Origin: JAZLFH01 sp045615705
GTDB lineage: Bacteria > Bacillota > Clostridia > UMGS1883
DNA length: 53,151 nt
NCBI GenBank assembly: GCA_045615705.1
Contig: JAZLFH010000023.1
Location: 1-53,151 of the forward strand
Reading direction: 5' to 3'
Positions 43,752 through 52,986 of this stretch are shown piece by piece. The stretch's first letter is position 1. Each line of letters starts with the position of its first letter. Position numbers and translations under genes: made by a program. Under the pieces are notes generated by a model. That model had not been told where the DNA came from, ran no database searches, and saw only the letters and a program-made list of their open reading frames with translations.

Positions 43752-45611
43752 ATGAAAAAGAATGCTTTTTTAAAGAGATTTTTAAGAACCGTTATAATGA
43801 TTTTTGTGGACTCCGTTATGGGTGTAAGTGCGTTTCTGCTCTCTTCAATTTTCAGAAGTAACGGCAGTTTGTTGCTTACGGTTACCAGTACTTTTAAATA
43901 TGTGAATTTCTTATCCTTCGCTTGTGCAGTCGTTCCCAGCATTGTCTTAATTGCATTTGCACAAGGATACTCAACATCGTGGAGATATGCTACATTTAAG
44001 TCCTATGCCCGTTTAGGTTTTGCATCTGTTTTGGGTTCGTTTATCTCTATGCTTCTCATTTTGATATCCAATGTTAAAATCTCCAAAACATATACAATAC
44101 TTATGGCAATAATTATGGCTTTGCTTGTTTGCTATTGGAGAATGCTTATAGGATATATTCGCCGTAATTTCGGAAACATTATGGCGTACGGCCCCGGCAC
44201 CAAAAGGATTTTGATAGTCGGCGGCGGAGATACCGGAAGTGCCTTAATAAACAGTATGAAGAAAAAAACGGGTCTTGTTCCCGTTGCGGTTATTGACGAT
44301 ACACCTACAAAGTGGGGACTTAGAATCAACGGCGTCCCGATTATCGGCGGAAGAGATAAAATTTCTTTTGCCGCCGAAAAATACAAAGCTGATGAAATTA
44401 TCATTGCTATCCCTTCTGCGGACAATACGAGTATGCTCGCTATTGTAGATGAATGTTCAAAAACCATGCTTAAAGTCAGAACCGTACCCTCTCTCTACGA
44501 AATTGTAACCGGTGCGGCTCTTGAAAGTCAGATTAAAGATGTTGATATTGCAGACCTTTTAGGCAGAAAGCAGTTTTTAATTGATAACAGTGATGTTTAC
44601 AGTTATATCGAGAACGAAGTGGTTTTGGTAACCGGCGGCGGCGGAAGTATAGGTTCGGAACTTTGCCGTCAAATAGCAAAGTATTCACCAAGACTTTTGA
44701 TTGTTTTTGATATTTATGAAAACAATGCTTATGCACTTCAACAGGAAATGCTCAGCCTTTATCCAAACACTTTGAATATGCTTGTCTTAATAGGTTCTGT
44801 CCGTGATAAAAAGCGTCTTGAAGAGGTTTTTGAGCAGTTTAAACCGGGAGTTGTATTTCATGCGGCGGCACATAAGCATGTACCGTTAATGGAGGACAGT
44901 CCCAACGAAGCATTAAAGAATAATGTCTATGGCACTTACAATGTGGCAACCTGTGCTGAAAAATACGGTACCAAGCGTTTCATTCTTATTTCTACCGACA
45001 AGGCAGTAAACCCGACAAATATTATGGGTGCAAGCAAACGCCTTGCGGAAATGGTTATTCAGCAGATAAGTATGCGTGCGAAAAACACAGTTTTTTCAGC
45101 CGTCAGATTCGGTAATGTTTTGGGCAGTAACGGAAGCGTTATTCCGCTTTTTAAAGAGCAAATCAAAAACGGCGGTCCTGTTACTGTTACACACCCCGAA
45201 ATAAACCGTTTCTTTATGACTATTCCCGAAGCAGCCCAACTTGTTATGCACGCAGGTGCTTTGGCAAGCGGCGGTGAAATCTTCATTCTTGATATGGGTT
45301 CGCCGGTAAAGATTGTGGATTTGGCAAGGAATCTTATCCGTCTTTCCGGATTCGTTCCCGATGTGGATATTAAAATCGAATTTACCGGACTAAGACCGGG
45401 CGAAAAAATGTACGAAGAACTTTTGCTCGACAGACAAAAGCAGACTGCCACTAAGAACGATAAGATTTTTATAGAAAAGCCTATTGAAAATAAAGAGGTT
45501 TTAATTGAAGAAATCAAAAGGCTTAAAGAAAGGCTTTCGTGTTTCTGCCCGATGTATGACGAGGTTGGCGATTGGTTGTCAAACGAGGTTATGAATACCA
45601 AGGATAAATAA
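43752..45611 (+). CDS. Membrane nucleotide-sugar 4,6-dehydratase (PglF/CapD/WbpM family)
   Basis: A 619-aa protein. Residues 1-130 hold about four membrane helices. A first Rossmann-like domain (RILIVGGGDTGSALI) follows, then the extended SDR catalytic domain with VTGGGGSIGSEL near 297. The active site has STDKAVNPTN and MGASKRLAE, where Met replaces the usual SDR Tyr, as in WbpM/PglF dehydratases. These convert UDP-GlcNAc to the 4-keto-6-deoxy sugar for glycans or glycoproteins. ATG 43752 follows GAGGTG. It is a single-gene unit ending in a family B hairpin. Confidence 0.92.
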   Translation: MKKNAFLKRFLRTVIMIFVDSVMGVSAFLLSSIFRSNGSLLLTVTSTFKYVNFLSFACAVVPSIVLIAFAQGYSTSWRYATFKSYARLGFASVLGSFISMLLILISNVKISKTYTILMAIIMALLVCYWRMLIGYIRRNFGNIMAYGPGTKRILIVGGGDTGSALINSMKKKTGLVPVAVIDDTPTKWGLRINGVPIIGGRDKISFAAEKYKADEIIIAIPSADNTSMLAIVDECSKTMLKVRTVPSLYEIVTGAALESQIKDVDIADLLGRKQFLIDNSDVYSYIENEVVLVTGGGGSIGSELCRQIAKYSPRLLIVFDIYENNAYALQQEMLSLYPNTLNMLVLIGSVRDKKRLEEVFEQFKPGVVFHAAAHKHVPLMEDSPNEALKNNVYGTYNVATCAEKYGTKRFILISTDKAVNPTNIMGASKRLAEMVIQQISMRAKNTVFSAVRFGNVLGSNGSVIPLFKEQIKNGGPVTVTHPEINRFFMTIPEAAQLVMHAGALASGGEIFILDMGSPVKIVDLARNLIRLSGFVPDVDIKIEFTGLRPGEKMYEELLLDRQKQTATKNDKIFIEKPIENKEVLIEEIKRLKERLSCFCPMYDEVGDWLSNEVMNTKDK

Positions 45612-45612
45612 A

Positions 45613-45687
45613 ATAAAGAGGGTGTTGCAAAATGCGACACCCTCTTTTTGGGCCGGAAGCAAAATAGTGCATTTTAAAACAGCCTCT
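45613..45687. repeat. Double-hairpin repeat, family B copy 3, bidirectional terminator
   Basis: GAGGGTGT/ACACCCTC around TGCAAAATGCG, then a T-run on the plus strand and an equivalent T-rich tail on the minus strand. The second part, GGGCCGGAAGCAAAATAGTGC, matches copies 1 and 2 in inverted orientation. It separates the convergent capD-like and queG genes. Confidence 0.8.
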
Positions 45688-46449
45688 TTATTTTTCCAAT
45701 ATGTTTAGGTTTCTTTCAATGACCCTTTTCCCTCGCCAAATAAATGCCCTGTCTTTATATTTTTCTCGAAACGCTTTTTCGCTTAATCCTTCAATATCTT
45801 CTTTTTTTAATGAAAATATTAAATCTTTCGTGAACTCTTCTATTGCTTTTAGCGGTACTTTATTGTACGGACAAACCGTTTGACACATATCGCACCCGAA
45901 AATTTTTTTGCTTTTTTTAAGGATTTTAATTTCTTCCTCCGTAAGGTCGCCTTTTTTTTGAGAAATTGCGGAAGCACAAAGATTTATGTTAAATCCGTCA
46001 TTTGTAAGTGCCTTACCTACACAAAATCTTTGACACAAGTCGCAATCTTTACAATCTGTTTTTATCGGTTTATCGTACTCTAACTTTAAATCGCAAAGCA
46101 CATATCCTATAAAGAAGAATGAGCCTCCTTCGGGAGAAATAATAAGAGAATTTTTACCCAAAAAACCAAGTCCTGCATTTTTGGCAAGGACTTTTTCTCT
46201 TTCGGGCCCGATATCCGAATAACTTTCGGTATATTTTGCATTAAGGTTTGTTTTTAAAAAATTTTCTATCTCATAAAGTTTTTCTTTTACCACCTTATGA
46301 TAATCAAGCGAGCGGGCATACACCGACAAATTGCCTTCGCCTTCGGTATAATAGGGGAACAAACAGACTATTGCACTTTTATTCTCACACTCACAAAATC
46401 CCGCTTTTAAAATTCCGATGCTTTTTAAAAAATTCTCAATTTCCTTATT
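45688..46449 (-). CDS. queG: Epoxyqueuosine reductase QueG (short form)
   Basis: A 253-aa cytoplasmic iron-sulfur, B12-dependent enzyme that makes the last step of queuosine in tRNA. Family features are SYSDIGPEREKVLAKNAGLGFLGKNS, which includes the catalytic Asp, and two 4Fe-4S motifs, CKDCDLCQRFC and CDMCQTVCP. The C-terminal HEAT-like region of the 300-380-aa QueG proteins is missing. ATG 46449 fits the family N-terminus; ATG 46464 would overlap comF by 11 nt. It is last in the minus-strand operon. Confidence 0.88.
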   Translation of the reverse strand, partial: NKEIENFLKSIGILKAGFCECENKSAIVCLFPYYTEGEGNLSVYARSLDYHKVVKEKLYEIENFLKTNLNAKYTESYSDIGPEREKVLAKNAGLGFLGKNSLIISPEGGSFFFIGYVLCDLKLEYDKPIKTDCKDCDLCQRFCVGKALTNDGFNINLCASAISQKKGDLTEEEIKILKKSKKIFGCDMCQTVCPYNKVPLKAIEEFTKDLIFSLKKEDIEGLSEKAFREKYKDRAFIWRGKRVIERNLNILEK

Positions 46450-46453
46450 CATA

Positions 46454-47158
46454 TTACTTGCCATTTCTTGCCGCCACCACCACAAATACCTCACTTGCTC
46501 CGCATTTTTTAAGGAGTCTTGAACATACATCCGCTGTCGCTCCCGTAGTCATTATATCGTCAACCAAAAGGACTTTTCCTGAAACTTTTTCCTTTGGAAT
46601 TATACTGTAACTTTTGTTTGCGTTTTCAATTCTCGCCTTCTTCGGAAGAGAGGACTGCTTTAAACTGTTCTCTGTTCTTTTAAGTACGCCCCGACACGGA
46701 ACCAGAATTATTTCGGAAAGATATTTTGCCAAAAGTTCCGACTGATTGTAGCCCCTTTTTCTGAGATTTTTCCTGTTTTGAGGTACATAAGTAATTAAGT
46801 CAAATTCTTCATCTATTATACACTTAGCCATCATAAAAGCAAACGCTCTTGCATTTACGCCCCTATGGAAAAACTTCATTGAAAGGATTGAGCGTCTTAC
46901 ATTATTTTTATAAACAAACGGTGAAAAGCATTTTGTAAAATGCCTTTTATTCCTTATACAGTCATGGCACAAGTCATTATATTCCTCGTTTTCAGACAAT
47001 TTCGTTAAGCAAATTTTACAACGCCTGCCATCTAAAAACTCATTCTTTGAGATACAGTTTTCACAAATGTTTACATTTGCATCTCTATCCAATATTTTTC
47101 CGCAAAAGGCACAAAAGTGCGGATAAAATACATTTAAAACTATATTTTTGAAAAACAT
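46454..47158 (-). CDS. comF: ComF-family phosphoribosyltransferase-like protein
   Basis: A 234-aa protein. The N-terminal zinc-finger part has CAFCGKI, CENC, CKIC and CHDC pairs. The C-terminal phosphoribosyltransferase domain has RKRGYNQSELLA and the PRPP loop VLLVDDIMTTGATA. In Bacillus ComFC acts in DNA uptake during competence; in most bacteria the role is unclear. It overlaps recD2 by 19 nt and is followed 4 nt later by queG. Confidence 0.9.
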   Translation of the reverse strand: MFFKNIVLNVFYPHFCAFCGKILDRDANVNICENCISKNEFLDGRRCKICLTKLSENEEYNDLCHDCIRNKRHFTKCFSPFVYKNNVRRSILSMKFFHRGVNARAFAFMMAKCIIDEEFDLITYVPQNRKNLRKRGYNQSELLAKYLSEIILVPCRGVLKRTENSLKQSSLPKKARIENANKSYSIIPKEKVSGKVLLVDDIMTTGATADVCSRLLKKCGASEVFVVVAARNGK

Positions 47159-49329
47159 TCTTCCAATCGTTCCTTAAAATTTGAAAATCTTTGTGCTTCG
47201 TGGTTATTCCTTATAAAGCAATTTAAACTTTCTTCGTTTCCTATCAAAACCGCAAGTTCTTTTGCTCTTGTTACTGCGGTGTATAAAAGATTTCTTCGCA
47301 TTAAAAGAGGTGCAAAATTTACAGATGGAATAATTATTGCTTTAAATTCGCAACCCTGAGTTTTATGAACGGTTAAAGCATACGCCAATTCGAGTTCCCC
47401 GAGGCGGGAGAACTCGTACTCGCAAAGCCTGTCATCATCAAACTCTATCTCCATATAAGAAAGTGTCGGGTGAATTTTCTTTATTATTCCTATATCGCCG
47501 TTATAAATCCCTTCGCCTTCTTCACCATGCCTTATAAACGGCATATTGTAGTCATTTTTCGTCTGCATTACCTTGTCCCCTTCACGAAAAATGCTCTCTC
47601 CGCTCCTTTTTTCCTTTTTTGTTACGGAGGGTGGATTTAAAACCTCTTGTATTGCACTGTTAAGTGCCTTTGTTCCTAAAATTCCTTTCCTTGACGGAGT
47701 TATTACCTGAATGTCATTAAACGGGTCATATCCGTATTTCTCAGGTAACCTTGTTGATAATACAGAAAGAATTTCATCTGTGCATTCATAGTTTCCCCTT
47801 CGAATAAAGAAAAAATCGCCGTCAGGTTCAACTTTCGGCATTTCGCCGTTATTTATCCTGTGAGCATTTGTTACTATCATACTCTTTTCGGCTTGACGAA
47901 ACACTTTGTTAAACCGTATGCATTTTATTGTATTTGAATTTATTATGTCTTTAAGCACATTTCCCGGTCCTACCGAAGAAAGTTGGTCATAATCTCCTAC
48001 CATAATCAGCCTTGACCCTTTTTTCATCGCTTTTAAAAGGTCGGAAAACAACAAAATATCAACCATGCTCATTTCGTCCACAATTATCGCATCAGCATCA
48101 AGCGGGTTTTTTTCGTTTCTTGTAAAAACTGAACGCTCGTCATTTTCCAAAGGCTTTGCTTCAAGCAATCTGTGGATTGTCTTTGCCTCGTGTCCGGTCG
48201 ATTCAAAAAGTCTTTTGGAAGCCTTGCCGGTAAATGCTGTAAGTTCTGTTTTTATGCCACGCATTGAAAACGATTCAATTATGGTTTTGATTACTGTTGT
48301 TTTTCCCGTTCCCGGTCCGCCTGTTATAACAAGAACTCCGTTTTCATTTGCGAAAAAAACTGCCTCTCTCTGCTCAAACGAAAGAGAAATATCACCTTCA
48401 AAAAACGCTTCTACCCTGTTTTTTTCGCTTTCGTTCATTCCTTTTACCCTGCTTGAAAGGTCAAAAAGGCGAGAAGCACTGTACTTTTCCGCCGAATAAA
48501 GATACGGAAGATATATAAATTCATTTTCTTCAACCAATCTTCCTTCGTATATAAGGCTTGAAATTTCACTATCTACTTCGTCAGGATACACTCCCAAATT
48601 TCTTGCACATTCATTTAAAAGCACATCTCTTTTTAATGTGGTATGTCCGTTTTGTGAAGCACTTTTAAGCGTATGAACCACGCCGCTTTTAATCCTTAAC
48701 GGATGATTTTGCTCAAAGCCCGTTTGTGATGCAATTCTGTCAGCTACCGCAAATGATACGCCCATAATATCATCACAAAGTATATACGGATTATTATTTA
48801 TTTCCTCTTTTGCGTTTGTTCCGTATTTTTTGTGAATTTTAAGTGCGATATTTGCCGAAACACCGTATTGTTGCATATACATTACGGTTTCAACGCAATC
48901 TCTGTGTTCGATAAATGACGCCGATATGGATTCTGCCTTAGTCTTTGTTATTCCTCGAATTTTAGCCAATTTCTCCGGCTCATTTTGAATTACATTGAGT
49001 GCGTCCTCCCCAAACTCGTTAACAATTTTTTGGGCGGTAGCAACTCCCACGCCCGAAATTATGCCCGATGACAAAAATAAACGCATTCCGTCCGTATCGC
49101 TCGGCATAACCCTCTCCACTTTTGTTGATTTAAAGCGAATTCCGTACACCGGATGTTCTTCCCAAAAACCAAAAGCACGGATACTTTCGCCCGTGCTTAC
49201 AAACGGCAGATTTCCTATAAGTGTAATTTCATCAAATTCTCTTTTTATTACACAGTTGGTATAGCCGTTTTCTTCATTATGAAAAATAATTTCTTCTATT
49301 TGACCTTTGATTTCTTCATAATCTGTCAT
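47140..49329 (-). CDS. recD2: ATP-dependent DNA helicase RecD2
   Basis: A 729-aa 5'-to-3' superfamily 1B helicase. The N-terminal 300 residues hold the RecD2-specific OB and HhH regions (SSGIISGVGVATAQKIV). Walker A is VITGGPGTGKTTVIK near 338, motif II is IIVDEMSMVD, motif III GDYDQLSSVGPGNVL, and motif VI ALTVHKTQG near 660. It acts in DNA repair outside RecBCD. The start overlaps the 61-aa gene by 14 nt and the end overlaps comF by 19 nt, suggesting one transcript. Confidence 0.95.
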   Translation of the reverse strand: MTDYEEIKGQIEEIIFHNEENGYTNCVIKREFDEITLIGNLPFVSTGESIRAFGFWEEHPVYGIRFKSTKVERVMPSDTDGMRLFLSSGIISGVGVATAQKIVNEFGEDALNVIQNEPEKLAKIRGITKTKAESISASFIEHRDCVETVMYMQQYGVSANIALKIHKKYGTNAKEEINNNPYILCDDIMGVSFAVADRIASQTGFEQNHPLRIKSGVVHTLKSASQNGHTTLKRDVLLNECARNLGVYPDEVDSEISSLIYEGRLVEENEFIYLPYLYSAEKYSASRLFDLSSRVKGMNESEKNRVEAFFEGDISLSFEQREAVFFANENGVLVITGGPGTGKTTVIKTIIESFSMRGIKTELTAFTGKASKRLFESTGHEAKTIHRLLEAKPLENDERSVFTRNEKNPLDADAIIVDEMSMVDILLFSDLLKAMKKGSRLIMVGDYDQLSSVGPGNVLKDIINSNTIKCIRFNKVFRQAEKSMIVTNAHRINNGEMPKVEPDGDFFFIRRGNYECTDEILSVLSTRLPEKYGYDPFNDIQVITPSRKGILGTKALNSAIQEVLNPPSVTKKEKRSGESIFREGDKVMQTKNDYNMPFIRHGEEGEGIYNGDIGIIKKIHPTLSYMEIEFDDDRLCEYEFSRLGELELAYALTVHKTQGCEFKAIIIPSVNFAPLLMRRNLLYTAVTRAKELAVLIGNEESLNCFIRNNHEAQRFSNFKERLEECFSKI

Positions 49330-49501
49330 GCCTGTTACCCGTAATATGTATAGAAATATCGCCCGATTCTTTTAATATTTCTATCGCATCTTCCTTTGTT
49401 ATATAAGAAATGTTGTTGCAAGATGCACATTCGTGAAACAACAAAGCAAACTGAACAAAGAGCAACAACACAATAAGTACCGACAAAATAATTTCTGCCA
49501 T
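49316..49501 (-). CDS. 61-aa single-helix membrane protein of unknown function
   Basis: Starts MAEIILSVLIVLLLFVQFAL, one membrane helix, then a short soluble part with Cys (HECASC) and a polar tail. GGGGTGAT precedes the ATG. It starts 37 nt after the metK stop and overlaps recD2 by 14 nt, which supports a translated gene in the operon. No family is recognised. Confidence 0.6.
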   Translation of the reverse strand: MAEIILSVLIVLLLFVQFALLFHECASCNNISYITKEDAIEILKESGDISIHITGNRHDRL

Positions 49502-49538
49502 ATTATCACCCCGCTATATTTTATGCAGGGCTTTGTTT

Positions 49539-50666
49539 TTATGCTAATTCATTGACCGCATCAAGCTTTTCCCACGGGAAATTCTTGTCGCTTCTTCCGA
49601 AATGACCGTAAGATGCACTCTCAAAATAAATAGGTCTTAAAAGGTCAAGACGCTCAATAATTCCGTTTGGAGTTAAGTCAAACTTCTCTTTTACCATCTT
49701 TTCCAGTACTTCATTTGAATACTTTGATGTATTAAATGTGTCAATATTTACCGAAACAGGCTCTTTTACACCTATTGCATAAGCAAGTTGAATCTGACAT
49801 TTTTTAGCCAGTCCCGCTGCTACTATATTTTTTGCGATATACCTCGCCATATATGATGCACTTCTGTCAACCTTTGTCGGGTCTTTTCCGGAAAATGCTC
49901 CTCCTCCGTGAGGTGCACTTCCGCCGTAAGTATCTGCAATTATCTTTCTTCCCGTAAGTCCGCTGTCGCCATGAGGTCCGCCTATCACAAACCTGCCTGT
50001 CGGGTTAATCAAAAATTTTGTTGAAGCATCAATAAGGTTTTTAGGAATTGTGGGAATAATGATTTTATTAATCACATCTGTCTTTATTTTTTCAAGCGTA
50101 ACATCATCTTTGTGTTGAGTTGAAATCAAAACCGTATCAACTCTTATCGGTGTATCTCCGTCATATTCAACCGTAACCTGTGTCTTTCCGTCAGGACGAA
50201 TATATGTAAGTTCTCCCCTCTTTCTCACATCGGCAAGTTTTAACGCCAAACGCTGAGAAAGATTCATCGCAAGAGGCATATACTCGTCTGTTTCATCGGT
50301 TGCATAGCCAAACATCATACCCTGGTCGCCTGCTCCTCCGATATCTACGCCCAATGCGATATCGGCGGACTGCTCGTGAAGTGAATTTAAAACCGCACAG
50401 TTTTCATAGTGAAATCCCATATCGGGGTCGGTGTATCCGATTTTTTTAACAGTTTCACGAACAATATTTTGAATGTCTGCGTAGTGAGTTGTCGTAATCT
50501 CACCAAATACTACAACAAGCCCTGTTGCAGTACATACCTCACACGCAACACGAGCATTTTTATCATTTTTTAAAATGTCATCCAACACCGCATCCGAAAT
50601 CTGATCGCACACCTTGTCGGGATGCCCTTCCGTAACACATTCAGATGTAAAAAGCCTTCTGCTCAT
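49539..50666 (-). CDS. metK: S-adenosylmethionine synthetase
   Basis: A 375-aa enzyme making SAM from methionine and ATP. Signatures are TEGHPDKVCDQISD, GAGDQGMMFGYA, and GGPHGDSGLTGRK with the GGGAFSGKDPTKVDRS loop. It is slightly shorter than the usual 380-400 aa. AAGGAG precedes the ATG. No SAM riboswitch was seen; the upstream COG2426 gene ends 13 nt before it and the two probably share a promoter. SAM made here is used by YgiQ and many methylases. Confidence 0.96.
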   Translation of the reverse strand: MSRRLFTSECVTEGHPDKVCDQISDAVLDDILKNDKNARVACEVCTATGLVVVFGEITTTHYADIQNIVRETVKKIGYTDPDMGFHYENCAVLNSLHEQSADIALGVDIGGAGDQGMMFGYATDETDEYMPLAMNLSQRLALKLADVRKRGELTYIRPDGKTQVTVEYDGDTPIRVDTVLISTQHKDDVTLEKIKTDVINKIIIPTIPKNLIDASTKFLINPTGRFVIGGPHGDSGLTGRKIIADTYGGSAPHGGGAFSGKDPTKVDRSASYMARYIAKNIVAAGLAKKCQIQLAYAIGVKEPVSVNIDTFNTSKYSNEVLEKMVKEKFDLTPNGIIERLDLLRPIYFESASYGHFGRSDKNFPWEKLDAVNELA

Positions 50667-50679
50667 TTTTATTCTCCTT

Positions 50680-51216
50680 TCAGAAAAGCGAAACTATAAA
50701 ATCAAACGCACCGTATGTAAGAGCCGTTACTATAACTCCCGCACATAAAACTCCAAACAGAATTGATACAAATGCATCTTTAAACTTAAAATCCAAAAAC
50801 GAAGCAAGTACCGCCCCTGTCCACGCCCCTGTCCCGGGAAGCGGAATTGCCACAAATATAAACAGTCCCCATTTTTTGTATTTTTCTACTTTTGTTCTGT
50901 TTTTTTCAACCTTTTTTTCCATCCAAAGCGGAAACCATGCCAAAAGTTTTGTCTTTTTGAGTAACCTGCAAACAGGTACCAAAAGCCATATAATAAAAGG
51001 TACGGGAATAAGATTTGATAAAACGGCAACCAAAAATGCAGGCAACATCTTAACCCCGAGTGCGTATGCAACGGGAATTGCTCCACGGAGTTCAATAATC
51101 GGAAGAAGTGATATCAAAAACACATACACCAAATTTACCGCACTTTCCCCCAAATGAAAAAATGATACTACGCCAAGTGCGAATGTGTACATTATATCTT
51201 TAAACCATTCTACCAC
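50680..51216 (-). CDS. COG2426 small multidrug export-like membrane protein
   Basis: A 178-aa membrane protein with about four helices. The conserved stretches LLPIIELRGAIPVAYALG, LSNLIPVPFIIWLL and FIFVAIPLPGTGAWTGA identify the Sm_multidrug_ex (COG2426) family. The name is historical and the true substrate is unknown; the repeated re-entrant-like motifs resemble DedA-type proteins. The start is GTG 51216 behind AGGAGTG. It heads the operon containing metK. Confidence 0.85.
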   Translation of the reverse strand: MVEWFKDIMYTFALGVVSFFHLGESAVNLVYVFLISLLPIIELRGAIPVAYALGVKMLPAFLVAVLSNLIPVPFIIWLLVPVCRLLKKTKLLAWFPLWMEKKVEKNRTKVEKYKKWGLFIFVAIPLPGTGAWTGAVLASFLDFKFKDAFVSILFGVLCAGVIVTALTYGAFDFIVSLF

Positions 51217-51237
51217 GAAATCACTCCTATCCTTTTA

Positions 51238-51266
51238 ATTTTATACTGTATATCCGTTTTTGTCAA
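51238..51266 (-). promoter_or_regulatory. Promoter of the COG2426-metK operon
   Basis: On the minus strand: TTGACA, a 17-nt spacer, TAAAAT, 22 nt before the GTG start. Confidence 0.85.
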
Positions 51267-51304
51267 GAAGATGTTAGGTTAAGGCACAGCCGGGTGAGAA
51301 AGTT

Positions 51305-51339
51305 TAAATAAAATAAACCCACCTTACTTAGGTGAGTTT
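51305..51339 (-). terminator. Terminator of rpmB
   Basis: On the minus strand AAACTCACCT and AGGTGGGTTT pair, then ATTTTATTT. A closely related hairpin ends the window at 53089-53115. Confidence 0.7.
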
Positions 51340-51389
51340 ACCTCTGTTTGAATCAAATTTTTAAATATGCCGTTCGTTTTACAAACAAA

Positions 51390-51578
51390 TCATATAGCAC
51401 GAACAACTTTTCCGCTGCGAAGGCAACGGCTGCATACGTGAACAGTCTTGGGAGTTCCGTTTACAAGTGCCTTTACCGTTCTTACGTTTGCTTTCCAAGT
51501 GCGGTTTGCACGACGGTGTGAATGGCTGACCTTTATTCCAAAGGTAACGCCCTTTCCGCAGATATCACATTTAGCCAT
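51390..51578 (-). CDS. rpmB: Ribosomal protein L28
   Basis: A 62-aa protein of the large ribosomal subunit. MAKCDICGKG and HVCSRCLRSGKV provide the four Cys of a zinc-binding form. GVTFGIKVSHSHRRANRTWKAN is the family core. The length matches L28 of Firmicutes. AGGGGG precedes the ATG, and the gene forms its own unit with a promoter and terminator. Confidence 0.97.
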   Translation of the reverse strand: MAKCDICGKGVTFGIKVSHSHRRANRTWKANVRTVKALVNGTPKTVHVCSRCLRSGKVVRAI

Positions 51579-51624
51579 TTATCTTACCCCCTTAGGTATA
51601 ATTACAATTTTTAATGCAAAAAGT

Positions 51625-51653
51625 ATTTTAACAGACAATTTAATAAAATGCAA
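51625..51653 (-). promoter_or_regulatory. Promoter of rpmB
   Basis: On the minus strand: TTGCAT, a 17-nt spacer, TAAAAT. Confidence 0.7.
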
Positions 51654-51803
51654 GAACTTTTTTTCTTTTTTTTATTTTTTTTGAAAATGCGGGAAATTTA
51701 CTATGCTTTTTTTAAAAAAAACATTTACAATAAGTCAATTTTGTGTTAGTATAATCAAGTTAAATGACCGTTTGCATTATGCGGTCGGGAAGGAATGAAA
51801 TTT

Positions 51804-52985
51804 ATGCGTTACACCGGTGTTACATCACGCGGTATTATTACCCCTATTTTCAAAGAAGGAGATGACCTCGTTAAAGAAGTTGCAAACAGTGTTGTCAAGG
51901 CTTCCAAAGAGGAAGGGTTCTCTCTTAATGACGGGGATATAGTCGCCGTTACCGAATCGGTTATAGGTCGTGTTCAAGGTAACTATGCTACCTGTGAGCA
52001 AATTGCCGAAGACATAAGAAATAAAATGGGCGGAAAAGATATGGGTATTGTATTCCCGATTTTAAGCCGTAATCGTTTTACCGTTATGTTAAAAGCTATG
52101 GCGATGAGTTGCGAAAAACTTTACATTCAGTTCTCGTATCCCGGTGATGAAAAAGGAAACGAGTTTTTCAGCATTGACTATGCGGACGAAAAGGGCGTAA
52201 ATCCTTATACGGACAACTTTACGGAAGCAGAATTTCGCAAAGTGTTCGGCAAAAATACAATTCACACCTTCACCGGCGTTGATTATATCGACTACTACAA
52301 GAGTTTTGGCGATCACATCGAGATTATTTTCTCAAATGACCCCAAGTACATCTTAAACTACACAAAGAATGTTCTTTGCTGTGATATTCACACAAAAGAA
52401 CGCACAAAGAGAATTATCAAGAATGCAGGTGCAAACATTGTTCTGTCAATGGATAATATCTTGACCGAAAGTGTTTCGGGAAGCGGTTTTAACCCCGATT
52501 ACGGCATTATCGGTTCAAACAGAGCAACCGATGACAAGGTAAAACTTTTCCCGAAGGACACAAAGCCGTTTATCGAGGCACTTGCAAAAGAACTTTACAA
52601 CCAAACCGGAAAGAAAATGGAAGCAATGGTCTACGGTGATGGTTGCTTTAAAGATCCGGTAGGCGGTATTTGGGAATTTGCAGATCCCGTTGTTTCTCCT
52701 GCTTTTACCTCTCGCCTTGCGGGAACTCCCAACGAACTTAAAATGAAGTATTTTGCAGATAATGACCTTAAAGACCTTTCAGGCGAAGCACTTAGTGAGG
52801 CTATGAAAGAAAAAATCCGTGAGAAGGATTCCAACTTGGTTGGTAATATGGCATCTCAGGGTACTACGCCACGCCGTTTGACCGACCTTTTGGGTAGCCT
52901 TGCCGACCTTACCAGTGGCAGTGGCGACAGAGGAACGCCCGTTGTTCTCATACAGAACTACTTTACAAACTTCGCTACCGAATAG
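51804..52985 (+). CDS. CofE-like coenzyme F420-0:L-glutamate ligase family protein
   Basis: A 393-aa cytoplasmic protein. It opens RYTGVTSRGIITPIFKEGDDLV, then DGDIVAVTESVIGRVQGNY and later GSNRATDDKVKLFP, features of the F420-0 gamma-glutamyl ligase (CofE/FbiB) domain, which joins glutamate by GTP-driven ligation. Clostridia are not known to make F420, so the true acceptor is probably something else. The start is ATG 51804, spaced 9 nt from AAGGA; ATG 51795 abuts that site and would add three residues. A short hairpin (GACCG 51766-51770 with CGGTC 51782-51786) lies just upstream, and TATAAT at 51750-51755 is a likely -10. Confidence 0.78.
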   Translation: MRYTGVTSRGIITPIFKEGDDLVKEVANSVVKASKEEGFSLNDGDIVAVTESVIGRVQGNYATCEQIAEDIRNKMGGKDMGIVFPILSRNRFTVMLKAMAMSCEKLYIQFSYPGDEKGNEFFSIDYADEKGVNPYTDNFTEAEFRKVFGKNTIHTFTGVDYIDYYKSFGDHIEIIFSNDPKYILNYTKNVLCCDIHTKERTKRIIKNAGANIVLSMDNILTESVSGSGFNPDYGIIGSNRATDDKVKLFPKDTKPFIEALAKELYNQTGKKMEAMVYGDGCFKDPVGGIWEFADPVVSPAFTSRLAGTPNELKMKYFADNDLKDLSGEALSEAMKEKIREKDSNLVGNMASQGTTPRRLTDLLGSLADLTSGSGDRGTPVVLIQNYFTNFATE

Positions 52986-52986
52986 G

